Below are positions 52,048 through 60,691 of a stretch of 64,000 nt of DNA, piece after piece. The position numbers were made by a program, and so were the translations under genes. Numbering within the stretch: the stretch's first letter is position 1; each line of letters begins with the position of its first letter. Under the pieces are notes generated by a model. That model was not told the origin of the DNA, did no database searches, and saw nothing but the letters and a program-made list of their open reading frames with translations. The stretch comes from Virgibacillus sp. MSP4-1 (GTDB lineage: Bacteria; Bacillota; Bacilli; Bacillales; Alkalibacillaceae): assembly GCF_010092505.1 (NCBI RefSeq), contig NZ_CP048021.1, positions 1 to 64,000 on the forward strand, written 5' to 3'.

Positions 52048-53577
52048 ATGGAAATGTCTGATGAACCAAAAAATCAATCATTAAAGAATCATGAATGGGT
52101 CATGCTCATTATCCTGACAATCAGTTCCTTTTTTGTCGTGTTGGATTTTGCCTCCATATTTATTCCTTTACCGTCCATTATGGAGGAGTTCCATGGTGCA
52201 ATTAATGAGGGAGCCTGGATAATTGTTGGTTTTATCCTGGCATTCTCATTGTTCTTACTGATCAGTTCTTCGCTGGCAGAAAACTATGGCAATCGCAAAC
52301 TTTTTATATTAGGAATTATAGTATTTACGTTATCTTCCGTAGCAAGCGCACTGGCACCTACTATGGGCTTTCTTATTTGTGCCAGAGTCGTTATGGGTAT
52401 CGGAGCAGCATTGGTGGAATATTCAGTTTATGCACTGATTAAATCAAACATTTCCTTTAGTAAACAGGAATTTGCTTTCACAGTACAGGGAACAGCCTTT
52501 ATCACAGGAGCTTTGTTAGCACCTGTCATTAGCGGAGCGATTACAACTTTACTGTCCTGGGAATTCATCTTTTGGCTGAACGTGATTGCAGGTGCCATTG
52601 TTTTTCTTTTAGCTTTAAAATGGATTCCTTCTTCATTTGGAAAGGACGAAGCAAGGGGAATAGATATATCTGGTTTCTTATTATGTGGAGCGAGTCTTTT
52701 TATTTTGTTCTTTACAATCATTGAAGGACCCCGACTGCATTGGAATATAGGCTTTCTATTAATCGCTGTGATTTTTTCAGCTTTTCTTTTTATTTTGTTT
52801 ATCAAAGTTGAAAAACGCGTTCAGAATCCTATGATCGATCTAACGCTATTTAAGGACAGACTCTTCCGTATCGGCAATATCCTTCGAGGTACCAGTGAAT
52901 TCACCAGTATGGGGATATATTTTGTCATTTCTCATTTCCTCCAGGTACAGCTTGGGTATTCGGCATTATTTACAGGGGTCTTATTGATGGCGGTCATCGT
53001 GGGTGGGTTGCTTGCAGGGGCCGTCACCGAACCTCTTTCGAAGCGGATGAATGGCCGCTGGTTGATCGTCCCTGGATATTTGTTGGTGGCAGGAGGTACA
53101 TTTTGGTTTGCGAATGTGACCACTGATACGGAATGGCTGTTTTTCCTGATCCCGCTGGCTGTAGCAGGTGCTGGTTTTACGGCTCAGGAAGGTCCGACAT
53201 TAGATGCCCGTGACAAAAATATCCCTTCCCATAGAAAAAGTTCTGCGTGGCGACTTTCTTACTCCATCTTTTTACTCGGTATTGGGCTGGGTGTAGCGGT
53301 GGTATCATCCATATGGCAAAGCCAATTTTTATCCGGCATTAAACAGAATCTGTCTGAAGCTGAACTCCCTGCACATGTAATCGGAAAAATCCTGCCAACA
53401 CTTGTGAACGGCGGAGTAAGTGGAAATCCGGCAGCAGATATTGCAGGTTCTAGTGAAGCCAGGGAAATTATACAGATGACCTTTTCCAATGCCGTGAATG
53501 CTTCCCTGCTAAGTTGTGTGGTTATAGCCGTTTTAGGTGCTGGAGTAGCCTTGTTGTTCTCAGATAAGAAGAACTAG
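52048..53577 (+). CDS. DHA2-family 14-helix drug transporter
   Basis: 509 residues with about 14 hydrophobic helices, of the EmrB/QacA (DHA2) group: FFVVLDFASIFIPLPSI, RVVMGIGAALVEYSVYALI, motif A-like SSSLAENYGNRKLF (degenerate), and a C-terminal tail. Exports hydrophobic compounds by proton antiport; substrate unknown. AGGAGATG precedes ATG 52048. Within 51827-52047 I see no convincing promoter. Ends at a bidirectional terminator shared with the lipoprotein gene. Confidence 0.85.
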   Translation: MEMSDEPKNQSLKNHEWVMLIILTISSFFVVLDFASIFIPLPSIMEEFHGAINEGAWIIVGFILAFSLFLLISSSLAENYGNRKLFILGIIVFTLSSVASALAPTMGFLICARVVMGIGAALVEYSVYALIKSNISFSKQEFAFTVQGTAFITGALLAPVISGAITTLLSWEFIFWLNVIAGAIVFLLALKWIPSSFGKDEARGIDISGFLLCGASLFILFFTIIEGPRLHWNIGFLLIAVIFSAFLFILFIKVEKRVQNPMIDLTLFKDRLFRIGNILRGTSEFTSMGIYFVISHFLQVQLGYSALFTGVLLMAVIVGGLLAGAVTEPLSKRMNGRWLIVPGYLLVAGGTFWFANVTTDTEWLFFLIPLAVAGAGFTAQEGPTLDARDKNIPSHRKSSAWRLSYSIFLLGIGLGVAVVSSIWQSQFLSGIKQNLSEAELPAHVIGKILPTLVNGGVSGNPAADIAGSSEAREIIQMTFSNAVNASLLSCVVIAVLGAGVALLFSDKKN

Positions 53578-53642
53578 ATTTCAACAAAGGCTTAAAAAAA
53601 ATATATAGAATAAGAGGGAAGTGAAATTTTTATCTATAGAAA

Positions 53643-53690
53643 AAACACCTCCATTAAGGGCTAACTACTGACTGAATGGAGGTGTTTATT
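53643..53690. terminator. Bidirectional terminator between convergent genes
   Basis: A 13-bp stem AAACACCTCCATT (53643-53655) / AATGGAGGTGTTT (53675-53687), A-rich on the left and T-containing on the right, so it can act on both strands. The lipoprotein stop codon overlaps its right arm. Confidence 0.8.
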
Positions 53691-54267
53691 TAAAAAATGA
53701 GGTGCAGCTTCCATACCGATAATTCGACAAGATTCGGGTGGTGACAGGCACCAAAAAATCTCCGGCATTACGAATAATCATCTCTTCAATTTTATGCTCA
53801 TCATTTAAATTGGCCTGACCCTCTAGAACTTCTACCTCTGATTGTTCGCTGCCCTCTTTCTGGTAATCGATCTGAACAGAGAAATCATAAATGTCTTCTT
53901 CGGATTTTGTTTTTTCATATGTGGCCTTTTTAAGCTCCAGTTTGTAATCACTAAGATGTGCTTGTAACAGAAAAGTCGTGCCATAAGTCCCGGTGTATTC
54001 GAGGTACGCATTTTCTGTAAAATAATCTTTAAATAGCTTCTCTGTGTATGGACCTATCGCCTTCACCTTTTCCTCTACGTCACTCTCCCATATTTGTTTC
54101 AACTCATCGTCAGGTCCTGTAAAAGTATTCTCTAAAACAGCTTCAATGGTTTGTATATTTTCATCCTGTGTTTTCGTTTTTTCTGTGTCTTCACTGCAGC
54201 CGGCAATATACAAGACTAGTAAAGCAAAGAACATAGTCACGAAAAATTTACCCGAACGTTTTTTCAT
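53686..54267 (-). CDS. Lipoprotein with repeat-derived C-terminal tail
   Basis: 193 residues: signal peptide ending in lipobox YIAGCSE (Cys ~24), then an acidic alpha/beta domain of unknown function (GPDDELKQIWESDVEEKV, ENAYLEYTGTYGTTFLLQ). The last ~20 residues (VPVTTRILSNYRYGSC..) are translated from the REP-like repeat at 53723-53752 and adjoining DNA. A native end near IIRNAGDF is likely. The ribosome site AAGGAGG lies inside a hairpin (54275-54304). It is downstream of the anti-sigma gene and may belong to its regulon (inference). Confidence 0.72.
   Translation of the reverse strand: MKKRSGKFFVTMFFALLVLYIAGCSEDTEKTKTQDENIQTIEAVLENTFTGPDDELKQIWESDVEEKVKAIGPYTEKLFKDYFTENAYLEYTGTYGTTFLLQAHLSDYKLELKKATYEKTKSEEDIYDFSVQIDYQKEGSEQSEVEVLEGQANLNDEHKIEEMIIRNAGDFLVPVTTRILSNYRYGSCTSFFK
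53723..53752. repeat. REP-like repeat, family 1, inside a reading frame
   Basis: TTCGACAAGATTCGGG then TGGTGACAGGCACC. Read on the minus strand it gives VPVTTRILSN as the lipoprotein C terminus. One base differs from the commonest copy (AAGATTC for AAAATTC). Confidence 0.88.
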
Positions 54268-54304
54268 AAAAAAACCTCCTTAAAATTTCATACGTTTAAG
54301 GAGG
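54268..54304 (-). terminator. Terminator hairpin that also holds a ribosome site
   Basis: CCTCCTTAAA (54275-54284) pairs with TTTAAGGAGG (54295-54304), a 10-bp stem. Minus-strand transcripts then run through T7 (54268-54274). The 3' arm on that strand is AAGGAGG, the ribosome site of the lipoprotein gene, so folding would both end transcription from upstream and hide the site. Confidence 0.7.
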
Positions 54305-54330
54305 CTTACAGGTTTCAAGTATAGGAGTGA

Positions 54331-55443
54331 TCATTCCTTATCGGTAACAACGATACCCGCCTGCTCCAACATCTCCCAGTTTGCCACTTTGTCCTTGTCA
54401 ACAATTACCTGTTCAAGGGACTTTGAGCTTGCTAGTCCCCGTAAATCCAGACCGCTTTTTACTTCCGTTATTTCGATGACTTCCAGATTAGGCATTTTGG
54501 AAATGATACCTAATCTTTTTTCGGAAGAGATAAGCTGTGTTGATCCATCAATGACGAGTTTTTTCAGATTACTCAGTTCGATAATGGTATCAATAGGAAC
54601 CGCGATTCCTTTTAAATGTAACGTTTCCAGGCGTGACATTTGCCGTATATAAGTAAAATCTTTTTGCAGTAATTCCTCGAATATATCGGAGTCCGAGGGT
54701 TCAAGTGTTAGGCTTTTAATGTCTTTAAGTTTTTGCTCGTCAATTTTTTCTGGTTGAACCTCCATGGACCTTGCGATGGATTTTACAAGCAGACTGGATG
54801 CATCAAGAGGATACAAAGCGTTGCGAACAAACCTATTATTTTTATAGACCATTCCATTGGATTTATAGGTAATGTTAGCGAGCTCTTTGTTCTGATCTAA
54901 ATAGTGAATGGCCGCGTAATTGGCTTTATCCTGCTTCCAGGCAATCTTGAAATGCACACCTATATCTCCTGATAAAAAAGGGGCTTTCCTTACTTCCATT
55001 TGTTTGTGCTTCGTTTTGTCTGTCCCAAGGAAGTGATATTCTGTTATTTCCTCACCGCTCGCTTTATCAGTATAGGTTATTCCTTCCCCAAAAACGTTTT
55101 CTGCTTCTGTTTTTGTCATGGAGAGAGAAAATTTGGCTTCGATTTCTGAAATTTTATTGGATACTTCTTCAAATGGTACTCTTTCTCCAACCACTGATTT
55201 GGTATCGATATCCGAGTCCGTCTGATTAAAATGGATGAAGTTGGAACCTATCAATATCAAACCTAACACTAGAAAAGCGGACGCCAATTTGGGGAAGAGA
55301 TGCTTCTGCTTTTTTATTTTCTTTTTGTTACTTGCTCTTTCTCCTTCCATCCATTGATAGAACCGGTCCTTATTTTCCTGTGTCACTGTTTTGGAAGGAC
55401 CAATATAGTCCTCAAAACGTTGCTTTAATTTTTTATGATTCAA
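54331..55443 (-). CDS. Probable anti-sigma factor with repeat-rich sensor
   Basis: ~370 residues: a cytoplasmic N terminus (LNHKKLKQRFEDYIG...), one transmembrane helix (~residues 50-70: LASAFLVLGLILIGSN) and an extracellular part whose C terminus looks leucine-rich-repeat-like (LETLHLKGIAVPIDTIIELS, LKKLVIDGSTQLISS, LEVIEITEVKSGLDLRGL). No zinc-binding anti-sigma HxxxCxxC motif is visible. TTG 55443 is preferred over TTG 55458: GGAGGTGA lies 5 nt before it. Its start overlaps the sigma gene by 11 bp, which supports an anti-sigma role. Confidence 0.7.
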   Translation of the reverse strand: MNHKKLKQRFEDYIGPSKTVTQENKDRFYQWMEGERASNKKKIKKQKHLFPKLASAFLVLGLILIGSNFIHFNQTDSDIDTKSVVGERVPFEEVSNKISEIEAKFSLSMTKTEAENVFGEGITYTDKASGEEITEYHFLGTDKTKHKQMEVRKAPFLSGDIGVHFKIAWKQDKANYAAIHYLDQNKELANITYKSNGMVYKNNRFVRNALYPLDASSLLVKSIARSMEVQPEKIDEQKLKDIKSLTLEPSDSDIFEELLQKDFTYIRQMSRLETLHLKGIAVPIDTIIELSNLKKLVIDGSTQLISSEKRLGIISKMPNLEVIEITEVKSGLDLRGLASSKSLEQVIVDKDKVANWEMLEQAGIVVTDKE

Positions 55444-55993
55444 GGAAATCACCTCCAAGCTTGGATTTAAGCTTCTTTTTTCCTCTCATGAATCGGGTTT
55501 TTACCGTCGATTCATTAATATCCAGAAACTCACTGATCTCTTTTAATTGGTAAGAGTGGTAAAAACGTAAAACAAAAATCTCTCTGTATTTGACCGGTAA
55601 CGATAGAATCGCCTTAACTACATTTGTTTCAACTTCCCTTTTTATCAACTGCTCTTCCGGTGTATCAAATATTTTTTCTGGAGCCATTTGATCATCATAG
55701 GATGTGAAAAATCTATGAATCGGGGAACGTAAATAATCCTTGGATTTGTTGATAGCAATTCGATATAACCAGGTTTTCAGTTTCGAATTATGCTGGAAGC
55801 CATCTAAATTTTTATAAACACTAATGAGGAATTCCTGAAAAATATCATCGGTTTGTGCATCATTTTTAACATATGTATAAATGAGAGCTTTAATATTTTC
55901 ACCATAATGATTAAAAATAAGTTCCATAACATCTTCTTTGTTTTCAGATGTAATTTCTCTGTCATGGTCATGAAAATCTTTGTGCAAACTCAT
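55433..55993 (-). CDS. ECF-type RNA polymerase sigma factor
   Basis: 186 residues with sigma-70 region 2 (LIYTYVKNDAQTDDIFQEFL..., LKTWLYRIAINKSKDYLR) and region 4 (LPVKYREIFVLRFYHSYQLK, EISEFLDINESTVKTRFMRG). No region 1 or 3, as in ECF sigmas. ATG 55993 is preferred: AAAGGAGACGAGG precedes it. It would direct transcription of a stress or envelope regulon, held by the overlapping membrane protein gene. The regulon's promoter motif is not visible here. Confidence 0.9.
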   Translation of the reverse strand: MSLHKDFHDHDREITSENKEDVMELIFNHYGENIKALIYTYVKNDAQTDDIFQEFLISVYKNLDGFQHNSKLKTWLYRIAINKSKDYLRSPIHRFFTSYDDQMAPEKIFDTPEEQLIKREVETNVVKAILSLPVKYREIFVLRFYHSYQLKEISEFLDINESTVKTRFMRGKKKLKSKLGGDFLES

Positions 55994-56209
55994 CACCTCG
56001 TCTCCTTTTCCATCCTCTTTAACCATTAGACGTCTGAGTTTCTAGAAAGGTCCCATTTTAAATGAATATTTTAACACAAATAACCAATCTGTCTGATCAG
56101 TTATTAATCTTTAAATGCTCGCACGAATACTGCTAATTAGAAGGACTTTACAGGCAAATGCTGAAGTACTTATTAATAAACATAAGTTTCAAAAAGGAGC
56201 GGATTTAGT

Positions 56210-57031
56210 ATGCCTTTAACAGCTTCAAAGTATATCGAAGTCGACCCTGGCGTTGAGCTTTTTGTTTATGATGTTGGAGAAGGGGATCCGATTGTTTTTG
56301 TTCCGGGCTTCACCTTTACAGCGGAAGTTTTTCATCATCAGGTCGAACACTTTTCAAAGACCCATAGAGTCATTGTCGTGGACCCAAGAAGTCATGGCCG
56401 TTCTACGATTACGGTCCATGGTAATGATTATGTCACCCATGGAACAGATTTAGGGAAGGTGCTGGAACAACTGGATATCAGGGATGTAACCCTTGTTGGC
56501 TGGTCCTTTGGCTGTTTTACGGTATGGGAATATGGGAAGCAGTTTGGCTATGACGCAGTGAAAAAGATGGTACTGATTGATATGCCGCCGAAGTCTCTGT
56601 CGGTGAAAGATGAGGACTGGGTGGAAGGCTCCCTCGACGATATTGCCGGAATTTACACATCGTCACTGCGAAGCCCTCAGGGACATAGGGCTTTTATCAA
56701 GGATTACATCACTCAGGTTATGGTTCAAAGAGAGTTGTCAGATGAGGAGCTTGCCTGGCTTGCAGGAGAATCCTTAAAAACTCCTTATTACATTGCGGCA
56801 AATCTGTTTGCATCCGGCATGTTCTCTGACTACCGGGAGGAGGCAGCACAAGCCAGTCAGAACGTACCTACTTTAACTGTACTGGCGGAGCATTGGGCGG
56901 ATACTGCAAAGGCCACCATGAAAGAGATGACACCGGAAAGTACGCTTGAAGTCCTGGGTGGTCATATGATGTTCTGGGAGTACGGAGAGCGGTTTAACGA
57001 GATCTTTGAAGAGTTTATAAACAGGAGTTAG
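56210..57031 (+). CDS. Alpha/beta hydrolase
   Basis: 273 residues with the nucleophile elbow GWSFGC (Ser ~100), oxyanion-side motif VFVPGFTFTAEVF, a DPRSHGRS segment, and the catalytic His in GGHMMFWEYG near the end. The Asp of the triad is not certain (candidates near LAEHWAD). Similar proteins include esterases and haloperoxidase-like enzymes; the substrate is unknown. AAAGGAGCGG precedes ATG 56210. The gap 55994-56209 is AT-rich without clear features. Confidence 0.85.
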   Translation: MPLTASKYIEVDPGVELFVYDVGEGDPIVFVPGFTFTAEVFHHQVEHFSKTHRVIVVDPRSHGRSTITVHGNDYVTHGTDLGKVLEQLDIRDVTLVGWSFGCFTVWEYGKQFGYDAVKKMVLIDMPPKSLSVKDEDWVEGSLDDIAGIYTSSLRSPQGHRAFIKDYITQVMVQRELSDEELAWLAGESLKTPYYIAANLFASGMFSDYREEAAQASQNVPTLTVLAEHWADTAKATMKEMTPESTLEVLGGHMMFWEYGERFNEIFEEFINRS

Positions 57032-57104
57032 GTAACGGGCTACTAACGATGATGCAGCAAAGAAGCGAACGCGTGGTAAATCCAATTCAATGGAGTGAAT
57101 AATT

Positions 57105-57443
57105 TTGACAAGGCTTCACAAAATCGTTCTAATCGTTTCCACTCTTTTAATACTCATCCTTATTTCACCACTGATCTATGTGGAAGTAAATAAAAAAATC
57201 TATGAAAACAGAGTCACCGATTATCTTGTTGAAGAACAGGGTTATGAAAAGGAGGATATAGCATCCGTTAAGGGTGTCTGGGGGGTTAAAATGCCTAATT
57301 TTTATACAACTGTTATTTTTGAAAATGAACCCTACGTTGAGTATACCTACTTTGCCCACAATGGAGTCGGGCAATTTGACTATGAAGTTATTGACGGGGA
57401 GCATAAGGAAATCAACGTGGAGGATCTGAAAAATTATGAGTAA
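57105..57443 (+). CDS. DUF3139-like small membrane-anchored protein
   Basis: 112 residues with one N-terminal hydrophobic helix (IVLIVSTLLILILISPLIYV) and a soluble tail with EEQGYEKEDIASVKGVWGVK and YFAHNGVGQFDYE. This matches the DUF3139 layout common in bacilli (unknown function). TTG 57105 lies 6 nt after GGAGTGAA. No lipobox. Confidence 0.7.
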   Translation: MTRLHKIVLIVSTLLILILISPLIYVEVNKKIYENRVTDYLVEEQGYEKEDIASVKGVWGVKMPNFYTTVIFENEPYVEYTYFAHNGVGQFDYEVIDGEHKEINVEDLKNYE

Positions 57444-57490
57444 AAGACCCTTTTCATGTTCACTTTTAGGGGGTGCTGACACAGTTAAAA

Positions 57491-57529
57491 AGGCTAGTCA
57501 TGATTTCATTAAATAATCATGACTAGCCT
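57491..57529 (-). terminator. Terminator of the siderophore-binding gene
   Basis: A perfect 15-bp stem AGGCTAGTCATGATT (57491-57505) / AATCATGACTAGCCT (57515-57529). On the minus strand it runs into TTTTAAC, so it mainly ends leftward transcription. Confidence 0.8.
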
Positions 57530-57540
57530 CAAAAACTCAT

Positions 57541-58494
57541 CTATTCTCCCAGGTATTCCATGACATCCTTAATGGTTTCCTGTGAGGCAATCAAACCTCG
57601 GTTCGTCCAGTTGCTTTGGTCGTTGAGTATATAGACATTTCCGTTTTCGGCAGCTGGGGTGCTCTGCCATACTGCACTGTTTTTCAGGGTAGTGATTCCC
57701 TGTTCACCTTCTGCAGCAAGAAGAAAGACATGATCGGCTTTTAACTCGGACAGTTTTTCCAGGGAAATAGGATTCCATTTAGTCTGAGCATCCCCCAGAT
57801 TTTTGACCAGTTCAGGCGGGGTAATTCCCAGTTCGGAATACAGAACTTCAGCGCTGTGACGATTTTTTTCAAAAAGGAAGAATTGATTTCCAGTTGCCCA
57901 TATAACGGCCACGGTTTCATCTCCAACAGTTTGGGAAAGCTGATCTTTAGCCTCTTTTACTTTATCGTTATATTGATTTAGGACCTCTGTTGCTTTGTCC
58001 TCTTTGTTAAGAATTTCCCCAAATACTTCCAACTGTTTACGCCAGCTATTGGTTGTTTCTTCTTTCATAACAAAAGTAGGAGCAATTTTTTTGTAGTCTT
58101 CATAGGAGCCTTCATAGCTGTCAATTCCATGTTCCAAAATGATCAAATCAGGCTGATGCTTTAAAACCTGTTCTACAGGCATATTCCATTCAATTTTGGG
58201 TGCATCCTTCAAATCTTCTTCCAAGTAATTTTGTACTTGATTTCCAATTGCCCATTTTGCAACGGGAGTCACTCCTAATGCAAGGAGGGTATCTTCATGG
58301 TAGGGTGCGATAATTCGTTCAGCATCACTGGGAAGGGTAACTTCTCCCATTTTACTGTCAACAGTGATTTGGTTGTTTCCATCAGTATCATTTTTACTTT
58401 CTTCTGTGTTACTTTCGCTGCATCCAGCAACAATGAGAATCGAGGTTAACAAAATTATACTCAACATCAAACGAATTTTGTTAAATTTATACAT
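57541..58494 (-). CDS. Iron-siderophore-binding lipoprotein
   Basis: 317 residues: signal with lipobox IVAGCSE (Cys ~25), then a class III (FhuD/YfiY-like) binding fold with RIIAPYHEDTLLALGVTPV, PVEQVLKHQPDLIILEHG and IWATGNQFFLFEKNRHSAEV, linked by a rigid helix. It captures a ferric hydroxycarboxylate siderophore outside the membrane and delivers it to the divergently encoded permeases. A Fur box sits in its promoter. No ATPase gene is nearby, so a shared ATPase such as a YusV-type protein must act elsewhere. Confidence 0.92.
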   Translation of the reverse strand: MYKFNKIRLMLSIILLTSILIVAGCSESNTEESKNDTDGNNQITVDSKMGEVTLPSDAERIIAPYHEDTLLALGVTPVAKWAIGNQVQNYLEEDLKDAPKIEWNMPVEQVLKHQPDLIILEHGIDSYEGSYEDYKKIAPTFVMKEETTNSWRKQLEVFGEILNKEDKATEVLNQYNDKVKEAKDQLSQTVGDETVAVIWATGNQFFLFEKNRHSAEVLYSELGITPPELVKNLGDAQTKWNPISLEKLSELKADHVFLLAAEGEQGITTLKNSAVWQSTPAAENGNVYILNDQSNWTNRGLIASQETIKDVMEYLGE

Positions 58495-58527
58495 ATGTAT
58501 TCTCCTCTATGATATAATTTCATTCAT

Positions 58528-58560
58528 GACAATGATAATCATTATCGATTAAAAAGTCAA
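58528..58560 (-). promoter_or_regulatory. Fur box over the fecB-like promoter
   Basis: GACAATGATAATCATTATC (58528-58546) differs from the consensus GATAATGATWATCATTATC at one position. On the minus strand, TTGACT (58555-58560) and TATCAT (58532-58537) at 17 bp form the promoter that Fur would block. Its position between divergent genes suggests it also controls the permeases. Confidence 0.9.
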
Positions 58561-58643
58561 TTGACATTGGACAACAATTGCAAAAATTTTAAAATTATTT
58601 TACGTTAGATTTATGACAAATGGCAGAAGTATAGGAGAATATG

Positions 58644-59663
58644 ATGTTATCGATTATCCACCGTTCAGGTATTTTAAAAGTTGTTATCAATATTGTAATC
58701 ATTTTTGCTTTAATGTTTTCCGTTGGTATGTCTGTAGCTTTAGGGGCTGTGGATATCCAATTGTCTACGGTCTGGGAGGCTCTGTTTGATTTTGATAAAG
58801 ATATTACCTCCCATCAGGTCATCCGGGAGCTTCGACTTCCCAGGGCATTGGCAGCCGCGATGGTGGGAGCTTTCTTATCGGTATCAGGTGCCATGATGCA
58901 GGGAATGACCAGAAACCCATTGGCTTCCCCGTCCGTAATGGGAGTCACGCACGGTGCATCCTTTGTCCTTGTGCTGATGCTGGCCTTTTTTCCGGCTGTA
59001 TCAAACCTTGGATTAACGTTTGCATCCTTTATAGGAGCAGGACTGGCTGTCACGCTCATATTTATGGCCGGTTCCTTATCAGCAGGGGGACTTACTCCCG
59101 TAAAACTAGCTTTAGCCGGGGTCGCCATTGGTACAATGCTGAGTTCCTTATCATCGGTAATTGCTCTACATTTCCAGCTCGAAAAACAACTCGGCTTTTG
59201 GCTCGCCGGGGGATTGGCTGATGCGAATTGGACTTCTGTTAAAGTTTTAATGATATCCGGTCTTATAGGCATGTTTATTGCCTTAAGTATTTCCAAATCA
59301 ATTACAGTCCTGAACCTTGGTGAAGATATTGCAACAGGGCTTGGACAGAATCATTTTATAATCAAGGTTTTTGGGATCATAACGGTTTTACTTTTAACCG
59401 GGGCCGCCGTATCCGTAGCAGGAGTGGTCGGCTTTGTCGGATTAATTGTCCCGCATATCACCCGGTTTATTATTGGCACGGATTATGGCTGGATTGTACC
59501 GACATCAGCTTTAGCAGGTGCACTCTTACTGGTATTAGCGGATATTGGAGCCCGTTTAATTAATGCACCCTTTGAAACCCCGGTAGGAGCCCTTACATCT
59601 CTTATTGGAGTTCCTTTTTTCTTGTATCTTGCCCGTGGCAGTAGTGGGGAGGGAAAATCATGA
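58644..59663 (+). CDS. FecCD-family siderophore permease 1
   Basis: ~339 residues with about 10 helices: LRLPRALAAAMVGAFLSVSG, GMTRNPLASPSVMGVTHGAS, ARL..., and the conserved VGFVGLIVPHITRFIIGTDY near the end. It forms the heterodimeric channel with the next protein. ATG 58644 has better spacing to AGGAGA than ATG 58641. The stop overlaps the next start. Confidence 0.92.
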   Translation: MLSIIHRSGILKVVINIVIIFALMFSVGMSVALGAVDIQLSTVWEALFDFDKDITSHQVIRELRLPRALAAAMVGAFLSVSGAMMQGMTRNPLASPSVMGVTHGASFVLVLMLAFFPAVSNLGLTFASFIGAGLAVTLIFMAGSLSAGGLTPVKLALAGVAIGTMLSSLSSVIALHFQLEKQLGFWLAGGLADANWTSVKVLMISGLIGMFIALSISKSITVLNLGEDIATGLGQNHFIIKVFGIITVLLLTGAAVSVAGVVGFVGLIVPHITRFIIGTDYGWIVPTSALAGALLLVLADIGARLINAPFETPVGALTSLIGVPFFLYLARGSSGEGKS

Positions 59664-60676
59664 ATGTATCCAGCCAAAAGAAGAACAAACGCTTCCCCAG
59701 CTTAGTACTTTTACTTAGTTCACTTATTTTGATTATGTTTTTTGTAACTTTAAGTACGGGAGTCATCCCGATTTCGCCAATGGAAGTCATTCAGACCCTG
59801 CTTCTTCAGGGGACGGATCAGCAGGAACTTGTCTTATTTGATTTTCGATTACCTAGAATTGTTCTGGCTATTCTCATTGGAGCCGGGTTGTCCGTATCCG
59901 GGGTGATTCTCCAGGCTGTGACACATAATGAACTTGCTGAACCAGGTATTCTTGGTATTAATACGGGGGCAGGACTAGCTGTCGTGTTATTTATTTACTT
60001 TTTCCAGGATACATTGGGGGCAAATATGTCTACTTTTGTCATGCCATTATTTGCTTTGATTGGTGCGTTACTTGCCGCACTGCTGATCTATGTAATAGCC
60101 TGGAAAAATGGGGTCAGTCCGATCCGCCTTGTTTTAGTAGGGATTGGCGTAAATGCTGGGTTCAGTGCTGCACTCATCATTTTCCAGCTGCAAATGGATC
60201 CTCAGAATTTCAGGCAGGCAACCGTCTGGCTATCGGGGGATATTTGGAATCCCGGCTGGATGTCTGTATTAGCCCTGCTTCCATGGATTTTGATCCTGAG
60301 TTCCTACGCTCTTTACAAATCGAGTGTTTTGAATGTCTTACATATGGGAGATGATGTAGCTGCGGGGCTTGGTGCGAAGGTTGAAAAAGAAAGACGAATT
60401 CTGCTCATCATTGCGGTTGGGTTGGCAGGTGCCAGTGTAGCAGCTGGAGGGGCCATTGCTTTTCTCGGATTAATAGTTCCTCATATTGTACGAAAATTAA
60501 TCGGCCCTCTACATCAATACATTATTCCTGTTTCTACTTTGATGGGGGCGTTATTGTTAATGACAGCAGACGCCATCGGAAGGAATATATTAACTCCGAC
60601 TCAGGTTCCAGTAGGTATTGTTGTATCCATTCTAAGTGCACCATATTTTGTTTATCTTTTAATGAAATCGAAGTAA
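59660..60676 (+). CDS. FecCD-family siderophore permease 2
   Basis: 338 residues, ~9-10 helices with LPRIVLAILIGAGLSVSGVI, GILGINTGAGLAVVLF, SVAAGGAIAFLGLIVPHIVR and a terminal DAIGRNILTPTQVPVGI. The start (ATGA) overlaps the stop of permease 1. Follows the same pattern as B. subtilis YfiZ-YfhA, which use a separate ATPase. Confidence 0.92.
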   Translation: MNVSSQKKNKRFPSLVLLLSSLILIMFFVTLSTGVIPISPMEVIQTLLLQGTDQQELVLFDFRLPRIVLAILIGAGLSVSGVILQAVTHNELAEPGILGINTGAGLAVVLFIYFFQDTLGANMSTFVMPLFALIGALLAALLIYVIAWKNGVSPIRLVLVGIGVNAGFSAALIIFQLQMDPQNFRQATVWLSGDIWNPGWMSVLALLPWILILSSYALYKSSVLNVLHMGDDVAAGLGAKVEKERRILLIIAVGLAGASVAAGGAIAFLGLIVPHIVRKLIGPLHQYIIPVSTLMGALLLMTADAIGRNILTPTQVPVGIVVSILSAPYFVYLLMKSK

Positions 60677-60691
60677 TAGAGGAGGATCACG

